Origin: CAZGTQ01 sp964528575
GTDB taxonomy: Bacteria > Planctomycetota > UBA1135 > GCA-002686595
Assembly (NCBI GenBank): GCA_964528575.1
Contig: CAZGTQ010000253.1
Location: 1 to 19,461 of the forward strand
Length of the DNA stretch: 19,461 nt
Reading direction: 5' to 3'
A program made the position numbers and the translations under genes. The notes beneath the pieces were generated by a model. The model searched no databases. It was given only the letters and a program-made list of their open reading frames with translations, and was not told the DNA's origin. Each line of letters starts with the position of its first letter. The stretch's first letter is position 1. Positions 14,586 through 19,461 of the stretch are shown here, piece after piece.

Positions 14586-17513
14586 CTACTCCGCCGTCGC
14601 CGCCGCGGCGCGCTCGACGCGGTCGCGCAGCTCGGCGAAGCCCGCGCGCGCGCGCAACGGAGCGAGGCGCTCCGACCCCGCGAGATCTTCGAAGTCGGCG
14701 TAACCCGCGTCGGCGGCGCGGACCATCGTCCCGAGCGCCTCGTCGAGATACGCCGCGGCGCGCGCCGCCCGCTCGCGCTCGTCGACGGTCTCGTCGACTT
14801 CCGCGTGGGCGGCGCACAGGACGAGCCGTCCGGCGAGCATGCGCAGGTCGCGCCAGTCGGGCGCGAGCTCGGCCGCGGATCGCACGTCGCCGGCGGCGTC
14901 CGCGTAGGCGCCCCGCGCGAGCAGGACGTCCGCCCGGCCCAGGCGGCCGCGCCGCAGCGCGCGCACGATCTCGGGATCGTCGGGCGAGCGCTCGTGCGCG
15001 TGCTCGTAGCGCTCGACCGCGTCGCGGTAGGCCGCGAGCGCCTCGTCGGCGTGCGCTTGCGACGCCTGGGCGTCGTCGGCGGCGAGCTGCGCCCGATGCA
15101 GGCACGCCGTGCCGATGCTCGCCAGCGCCATCCCCTCGACGAGCACGTAGTCGAGCTCGTCCGGATGCCGCTCGACGAGGGCGCGCTGCAGGTCGCGCGC
15201 GCGCACGAGCATCGCGTAGCCCGCGTCGACGTCCGCAGGGTCGTACACGTAGAGCTGGCCGAGCCCGATGAGCGCGTTCACCAGGTCGTACGTGCGCTGC
15301 GGCGACGCGGGGAAGCTGCGCGCGAGATCCTCCTGGAGCTCGAGCGCGCGCCCGAAGTGCGCGCGCGCGTCCGCGAGCCGTTGTTCGTTGCGCGCGAGCT
15401 GACCCAGGTCGAGCAGCGCGACGACGAGCCGGTCCTTCACCGCGACGAGGTCGGCCGTCACGGCCAACAGCTCCTCGAGCGCCGCCGCGCCGCGCTCGAG
15501 CGACGCGCGCGCGGCCGGCCACTCGCCCGCCTGCGACTGGACTGCGCCGAGGCCGACGAGCAGGGTCGCGCGCAGCCGGCGCAAGTCGGTGTCGTCGGGA
15601 TCGCGCTCGAGCTGCGCCTCGACCGAGGATAGCGTCGACTGGAAGGCGTCGAGCGAGCCCTCGACGTCGCCGCGATCGAAGAGCGCGCGGCCGCGCTCGA
15701 ACCCCAACGCCACGACGATGAGCGCGACGTCCGCGCCGGTGCGCTCCTCGTCGGCCACCGCCGCGAGCACCGCGATTCCGGCGTCGCACTGCGCGATGGC
15801 CGCAGCGGCGTCGCCGGACGCGGACGCGATCTCGGCGAGCCCCTCGTGCGCGCGCGCCGCCGCGATGCGCGAGCGCGTATGCGTCGGATCGCGCTCGAGA
15901 CGCTCGCTCGTCATGTCGAGCAGCTCACGGAACGCCTCTTCGGCATCTGCGGTGCGGCCCAGGCCGCGGTGGATCTCGCCGAGCACCTCGAGCGCTTCCA
16001 TGCGGTGCTCCGCGAGCAGCGCGCCCGTCGCGCTCTCGCTCGGCGCGCCGCGCTGCGCGCCGGCGATCTCCTCGTACAGGACGAGCGCGCCCTCGAGCAG
16101 CTCGCGCCGCTTGCGCTCGAGGTGCGGCACGTCGCGCGTGTCCTCGCTGCCGAGGACGACGAGCATCTCGCGGATCGCGCCGAGCGACTTGCCCAGGAAC
16201 GCGGTCGCGCGCGCGCTCTCGGCTTCGACCCGCTCCGCGGCCCGCAGCGTCTGCCACGCGAACAGCGTCGGGCCGAGCGTCGCGACGATCAGCGCGAGCG
16301 CGGCGGCCGCGGACCAGCCCGGATGACGCTGCACGAGGCGCCGCGTGCGCAGCCACGCGCTCGTGCGCCGCGCCGCGATCGGCCGCCGCTCGAGCGCGTT
16401 GGTCAGATCGCGCGCAAGCGCCTCCGCCGACGGGTAGCGGCGCGCTGGCTCGCGCTCCATCGCGACCTGGCAGATCGTCTCGGCCTCCGGGGACACCGCG
16501 CGATTGAGACGACGCACCGGGCGCGCCTGGCCGCTCACGATCAGGTGCGAGAGCACCGCGGCGTTCATGCCGCGGAAGGGCAGCTTCAGCGTGAGCAGCT
16601 CGTAGAGCGTGACGCCGAGCTCGTAGACCTCGCCGCGCCGATCGAACTGCGCCCCCTCGGCGCCCGCGGCGACGCGGTCGTCGACTAGGATCTCCGGCGG
16701 CACGTACGGGAGCGAGCCGAGCGTCGAGCCGGTCCGCGTCAGCCGGTGGCCGCCCTCGACGATCGAGAGACCGAAGTCGAGCACGAGCACGCGGCCGCCG
16801 CGCGTGATCATCACGTTCGACGGCTTCACGTCGCGGTGCAGCACGCCGACGCGGTGCGCGTGCTCGAGCGCCTCGGCGACTTCGCGCACGATGCGCAGGC
16901 ACGTCTCCTCCCACGTACCGTCGAACAGCGGCGCGCGCTCGCGCTCGCCGCGCTCCTCGCCGACGCACGCCGCGATCGCCGCGTCGAGATCGGCGCCGGC
17001 GAGCTCGGCGGGGTCGCGCTCGTCGAGCTGCACGAGCGCGTCGGCGAGCGTGCAGCCGCGGACGCGCTCCATCGCGATGTAGGGGACGCCGTCCTGCTCG
17101 CCGACCGTGTAGATCGGAACGATGCCGGGGTGGTTCAGCTTCGCGAGCGCCTCGATCTCGCGCCGGAAGCGCTCGCGCGCGCCGGGGAAGTAGTGCTGCT
17201 CGGGGCGGATCAGCTTGAGCGCGACCTCGCGGCCGAGCGACTCCTGGCGCGCCGCCCAGACGACGCCCATGCCGCCACCGCCGAGCATCTCGGTCAGGCG
17301 GAAGTCGCCGAGGCGCTCGGGCATGCGGTCGGACGCTCCGGGGAGCAGCCCCGCGTCGCCGAGGTTCGCGAGGCGCTCGCGGGCCGCGGATGCGAGGTCG
17401 GGGTGCTCGGCGAGGAGCGCCTCGACCGCGCCGGCACCCTCGTCCTCGAGCTTCTCGAGGCAACGGAAGACGAGGTCGTGGAGCGGATCGCTCTCGTCGC
17501 GGACGCTGGACAC
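14586..17513 (-). CDS. Transmembrane Ser/Thr protein kinase with C-terminal TPR region (975 aa)
   Basis: Domain order: a helical N-terminus (1-65; EALLAEHPDLASAARERL), a kinase domain (about 70-375), a transmembrane helix (about 400-421), a coiled linker, and a long TPR-type helical array (about 465-950). Kinase motifs: GGGGMGVV at 78-85, Lys100 in VALK, HRDVKPSN at 226-233, DFG at 246-248 and PPE at 272-274 in place of APE. There is an insert of about 40 residues rich in Asp/Glu/Ala (about 160-200) between the hinge and helix E. All catalytic residues are present. The start is GTG at 17513 with AGGA 9 nt upstream. It diverges from an ECF-type sigma gene across 32 bp. With the sigma's Ser/Thr-rich region 2.2, this suggests the kinase phosphorylates that sigma factor. 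The TPR array lies across the membrane by simple topology and could sense protein ligands. Confidence 0.94.
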   Translation of the reverse strand: MSSVRDESDPLHDLVFRCLEKLEDEGAGAVEALLAEHPDLASAARERLANLGDAGLLPGASDRMPERLGDFRLTEMLGGGGMGVVWAARQESLGREVALKLIRPEQHYFPGARERFRREIEALAKLNHPGIVPIYTVGEQDGVPYIAMERVRGCTLADALVQLDERDPAELAGADLDAAIAACVGEERGERERAPLFDGTWEETCLRIVREVAEALEHAHRVGVLHRDVKPSNVMITRGGRVLVLDFGLSIVEGGHRLTRTGSTLGSLPYVPPEILVDDRVAAGAEGAQFDRRGEVYELGVTLYELLTLKLPFRGMNAAVLSHLIVSGQARPVRRLNRAVSPEAETICQVAMEREPARRYPSAEALARDLTNALERRPIAARRTSAWLRTRRLVQRHPGWSAAAALALIVATLGPTLFAWQTLRAAERVEAESARATAFLGKSLGAIREMLVVLGSEDTRDVPHLERKRRELLEGALVLYEEIAGAQRGAPSESATGALLAEHRMEALEVLGEIHRGLGRTADAEEAFRELLDMTSERLERDPTHTRSRIAAARAHEGLAEIASASGDAAAAIAQCDAGIAVLAAVADEERTGADVALIVVALGFERGRALFDRGDVEGSLDAFQSTLSSVEAQLERDPDDTDLRRLRATLLVGLGAVQSQAGEWPAARASLERGAAALEELLAVTADLVAVKDRLVVALLDLGQLARNEQRLADARAHFGRALELQEDLARSFPASPQRTYDLVNALIGLGQLYVYDPADVDAGYAMLVRARDLQRALVERHPDELDYVLVEGMALASIGTACLHRAQLAADDAQASQAHADEALAAYRDAVERYEHAHERSPDDPEIVRALRRGRLGRADVLLARGAYADAAGDVRSAAELAPDWRDLRMLAGRLVLCAAHAEVDETVDERERAARAAAYLDEALGTMVRAADAGYADFEDLAGSERLAPLRARAGFAELRDRVERAAAATAE

Positions 17514-17545
17514 GGCCTGCCATCCTATAGATTGCCCCGTCCGCC
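17514..17545. promoter_or_regulatory. 32-bp gap between kinase and sigma starts with palindromic TATA core
   Basis: The gap contains CTATAG (17525-17530), its own reverse complement, within CCTATAGATT, an A+T-rich patch in otherwise GC-rich DNA. On the plus strand TATAGA (17526-17531) lies 14 bp before the sigma ATG. On the minus strand TATAGG lies similarly before the kinase GTG. A shared bidirectional -10 element is a reasonable reading, though each hexamer matches TATAAT at only four positions. Confidence 0.4.
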
Positions 17546-18166
17546 ATGCCCGCTTCTCCCGACGACGCGCCCGACGAGGAGCTGCTCCAGCTCACCGAGG
17601 CCGCCCGGCGCGGCGACTCCGCCGCGGTCGACGCGCTCATGCGCCGTTTCGTGCCCGAGCTCCACGCGTTCGTGCGCCTGCGCGCGGGGCGGCTCGTGCG
17701 CGCGCGCGAATCGACCTCCGACCTCGTGCAATCGGTCTGCCGCGAGGTGCTCGAGCACATCGACCGGCTGCAGCACCCCAGCGAGAGCGCGTTCAAGCGC
17801 TGGCTGTTCGTCACGGCGCTGCGCAAGATCAAGAACCGGCAAGCGTATTGGCTCGCCGGCAAGCGCGACGTGCTGCGCGAGGTGCCGGCGGAGCTCGATC
17901 CCGACGCGGAGCGCGAGCTGCTCGGCCGCTACCGCACGATGTCGACGCCGAGCGCGCGGCTGATGGCGCGCGAGGAGCTCGAGCGCGTCGAGGCCGCGTT
18001 CGACGAGCTGAGCGAGGAGCAGCGCGAGGTCGTCACGCTCGCGCACCTCGCCGGCCTCTCGCGCGCGGAGATCGCGGAGCAGATCGGAAAGAGCGAGGGA
18101 GCGGTGCGGACGATCCTCTACCGGTCGCTGGCGCGGATCGCGGACCTGCTCGGCGAGCCGCGCTGA
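17546..18166 (+). CDS. ECF-type sigma factor with Ser/Thr-substituted region 2.2 (206 aa)
   Basis: Two-domain sigma-70 family protein. Region 2 spans about 22-110 (DALMRRFVPELHAFVRLRAG, FKRWLFVTALRKIKNRQ). Region 4 spans about 148-203 (LSEEQREVVTLAHLAGLS, then helix-turn-helix EIAEQIGKSEGAVRTILYRS). In region 2.2 the usual acidic run (as in DAEDLVQEV) reads S56-T57-S58-D59-L-V-Q62-S63. Three acidic positions are thus Ser, with Thr57 beside them and only Asp59 kept. ATG at 17546 is chosen as the first start; no clear Shine-Dalgarno precedes it. It is divergent from the TPR kinase and upstream of a secreted beta-helix gene on the same strand (177 bp away). The family is common beside kinases in planctomycetes. 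Its targets are unknown; the beta-helix gene is a candidate by position only. Confidence 0.93.
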   Translation: MPASPDDAPDEELLQLTEAARRGDSAAVDALMRRFVPELHAFVRLRAGRLVRARESTSDLVQSVCREVLEHIDRLQHPSESAFKRWLFVTALRKIKNRQAYWLAGKRDVLREVPAELDPDAERELLGRYRTMSTPSARLMAREELERVEAAFDELSEEQREVVTLAHLAGLSRAEIAEQIGKSEGAVRTILYRSLARIADLLGEPR

Positions 18167-18202
18167 GGAAGCGCTCGGATCCGGTGTGGCACCGCGGCTC
18201 GC
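18153..18202 (+). terminator. Possible terminator hairpin overlapping the sigma stop codon
   Basis: GCGAGCCGCG (18153-18162) and CGCGGCTCGC (18193-18202) are perfect 10-bp inverted complements around a 30-nt loop that contains a smaller hairpin (CGGTG/CACCG). The left arm overlaps the last sigma codons. No T-tract follows, so intrinsic termination is uncertain. Confidence 0.3.
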
Positions 18203-18312
18203 GCGGAGGAGGGGCAAGGTCCTCAGGGCGGCGCACTGGTCCGCGGGGGAAGAGCGCGGGCGCGCCGGCACGGAATCGGCCGTTTGCGCGTGACGGCCGG
18301 CGCAGGGCGCGG

Positions 18313-18345
18313 ATGAGGGACCACAACCCCGAAGGAGTCCCTCAT
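18313..18345 (+). promoter_or_regulatory. Inverted repeat enclosing the start codon of the beta-helix gene
   Basis: ATGAGGGAC (18313-18321) and GTCCCTCAT (18337-18345) are a perfect 9-bp inverted repeat with a 15-nt loop. The right arm contains the A and U of the AUG at 18344. The Shine-Dalgarno GGAG (18334-18337) sits in the loop with its last G in the stem. In mRNA this would occlude initiation; in DNA it could be an operator. Confidence 0.5.
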
Positions 18346-19461
18346 GAAGCAGCTGATCGGTCCCGCTCTCCTCGCCGCCGCCGTCCTCGCGGCGGCGCTC
18401 GCCGCCCCCTTCACCTCCCCCGCCCGCGCGTCCGCGCAGTCGCCCTTCGTCTCGCCGGACGCGGTTGCGACGCTGATCGTCGGCGTGCCGGTGACGCTCA
18501 CGGCGCCGGGCCTGTACCGGCTGGCGAGCGACCTGACCGGCGTCTCCGGCATGAACGGCATCATCGTCGACGCCGATCACGTCATGCTCGACCTCGGCGG
18601 CTTCACCCTCTACGGCGCGGACGGCACGGGGACCGGGATCCGGCTCCAGGTGGACCGCTCCAACCTCACGGTCGCGAACGGACGCGTGACCAACTGGGGC
18701 GCCGGGCTCTCCATGGGGAACCAGAGCAACGTCCGCAGCGTGCTCGCCGAGGGCAACACGAACGGCTTCAGCCTCGAAGGCTCGTTCGCCGAGGCCTGCG
18801 AAGCGCGCAACAACGCGAACGCCGGCTTCATTTTGTCGACGGGCAACCTCGTCCGCGGGTGCATCGCCACGGACAACGGGGCCGTCGGCTTCAACGCCTT
18901 CCGAACGACGCTCGAGGACTGCGTCGCGGGCGGAGTCGAGCAGGACACCGCGTTCCTGCTGGCCTCAGGGTCCGTCGCGCGGAATTGCCGGACGACTGGC
19001 GCTGGCGGCGCGACCGCGTTCTCGGCCGAGGCTTCGTCGCTCATCGATTGCCTGTCGGTGAACTTCGAGGACGCGTTCAGGCTCTCGGCCGGCAGCGAGG
19101 CCGAGCGCTGCAGGGCGCTCAACTCGGACGTCGCGTTCTTCGCGGACGCGAGCCGGCTGGAGCGGTGCACGGTGCTCGGAACGACGAACAAGGGCATCGA
19201 GCTGACGGACGGCAGCTTCGCGACCGCCTGCACGGTCTCCAACACGACGGTGGTGGGGATCGACGTCCGCGAGGCCTCGGTCGCCGAGCGCTGCGCCGTG
19301 CGACGGGAGCTTCTCCAAGCGCGCGGCGACGCGATCTGGGTCGGGCGCGCGTCCACGGTCCGCGAGTGCACCGTCGACGCGCCCGCCGCGAACGGGATCG
19401 TCGCGACGGGCAGCGACGCGACGATCACGCGCAACACGGTCAGCGGCGCGGGGGCGGCCGG
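18344..19461 (+). CDS. Secreted right-handed parallel beta-helix protein, C-terminus cut by window edge
   Basis: 372 codons are visible with no stop before the right edge. ATG at 18344 has GAAGGAG 6 nt upstream. The signal peptide spans about residues 1-32 (Ala/Leu core, ending ASAQ). From about residue 60 the sequence is a series of short beta-strand coils with GI/GF turns (GIIVDADHVMLDLGGFTLYG, GIRLQ, NGFSLEG, AGFILS, VGFNAF, KGIELTDG, NGIVATG), as in pectate-lyase-like parallel beta-helices. Ten Cys at 152, 173, 193, 215, 236, 256, 275, 296, 317 and 342 recur once per coil of about 21 residues, so they should stack as a ladder. No polysaccharide-lyase catalytic residues can be assigned. 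Probably an extracellular or cell-surface protein. It follows the sigma gene on the same strand after 177 bp that hold no other gene. Confidence 0.88.
   Translation, partial: MKQLIGPALLAAAVLAAALAAPFTSPARASAQSPFVSPDAVATLIVGVPVTLTAPGLYRLASDLTGVSGMNGIIVDADHVMLDLGGFTLYGADGTGTGIRLQVDRSNLTVANGRVTNWGAGLSMGNQSNVRSVLAEGNTNGFSLEGSFAEACEARNNANAGFILSTGNLVRGCIATDNGAVGFNAFRTTLEDCVAGGVEQDTAFLLASGSVARNCRTTGAGGATAFSAEASSLIDCLSVNFEDAFRLSAGSEAERCRALNSDVAFFADASRLERCTVLGTTNKGIELTDGSFATACTVSNTTVVGIDVREASVAERCAVRRELLQARGDAIWVGRASTVRECTVDAPAANGIVATGSDATITRNTVSGAGAA

Noticed and set aside
13249..15789. 846-residue open frame on the minus strand
   Set aside because: It is antisense to the ATP-grasp gene and out of frame with the TPR kinase; Arg-rich low complexity with no motif.
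18610..19437. 275-residue minus-strand open frame opposite the beta-helix gene
   Set aside because: The plus strand has a signal peptide, a good Shine-Dalgarno and regular coil repeats; the minus frame only mirrors those repeats.
1..19461. tRNA, rRNA, CRISPR, insertion sequence or prophage
   Set aside because: No cloverleaf, rRNA core sequence, spaced direct-repeat array, transposase or phage structural gene was recognised.

Overview
The window is very GC-rich (mostly above 70% G+C) and looks like chromosomal DNA of a planctomycete. The case rests on gene content. There are three membrane-anchored Ser/Thr kinases with WD40 or TPR sensor regions and two ECF-type sigma factors placed beside kinases. 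One sigma factor has the region 2.2 sequence typical of planctomycetal kinase-linked sigmas. There is also a secreted FG-GAP propeller with a C-terminal tail of the kind found on many planctomycete exported proteins, and a secreted parallel beta-helix protein. Myxococcota are the main alternative. The high GC makes long open frames appear in every frame, so most open frames in the window are spurious.

Left part (1-6570, minus strand): a secreted or lipoprotein gene is cut by the left edge. Upstream of it lies an operon-like trio, read from 6570 down to 425: a kinase with an N-terminal zinc-binding anti-sigma (ZAS)-like motif and TPR-type repeats; an ECF sigma factor whose GTG start overlaps the kinase stop by 11 bp; and, 61 bp further on, a kinase with a WD40 sensor.

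Middle part (6571-14541): a perfect 14-bp hairpin separates the trio from a secreted seven-repeat FG-GAP protein. That gene is divergent from a cysteine-rich GNAT acetyltransferase. The acetyltransferase converges, with a 3-bp gap, on an exported TolB-like propeller fused to a leucine-rich-like solenoid. Next comes a lower-GC stretch with the wreck of a NYN-domain (LabA/DUF88-like) gene carrying two compensating frameshifts. A CocE/NonD-type alpha/beta hydrolase and an ATP-grasp ligase follow, divergent with only 22 bp between their starts.

Right part (14586-19461): a third kinase (TPR) and a second sigma factor diverge across 32 bp that contain a palindromic TATA-like core. The second sigma has Ser/Thr in place of acidic residues of region 2.2. 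After 177 bp a secreted parallel beta-helix protein starts and runs off the right edge. Its start codon lies inside a perfect 9-bp inverted repeat, and its coils carry a ladder of ten evenly spaced cysteines.

The common theme is kinase-coupled sigma-factor signalling at two loci, apparently of two mechanistic kinds (ZAS-kinase plus ordinary sigma, and kinase plus Ser/Thr-substituted sigma), interspersed with exported repeat proteins. No RNA genes, CRISPR arrays, insertion sequences or phage genes were seen.
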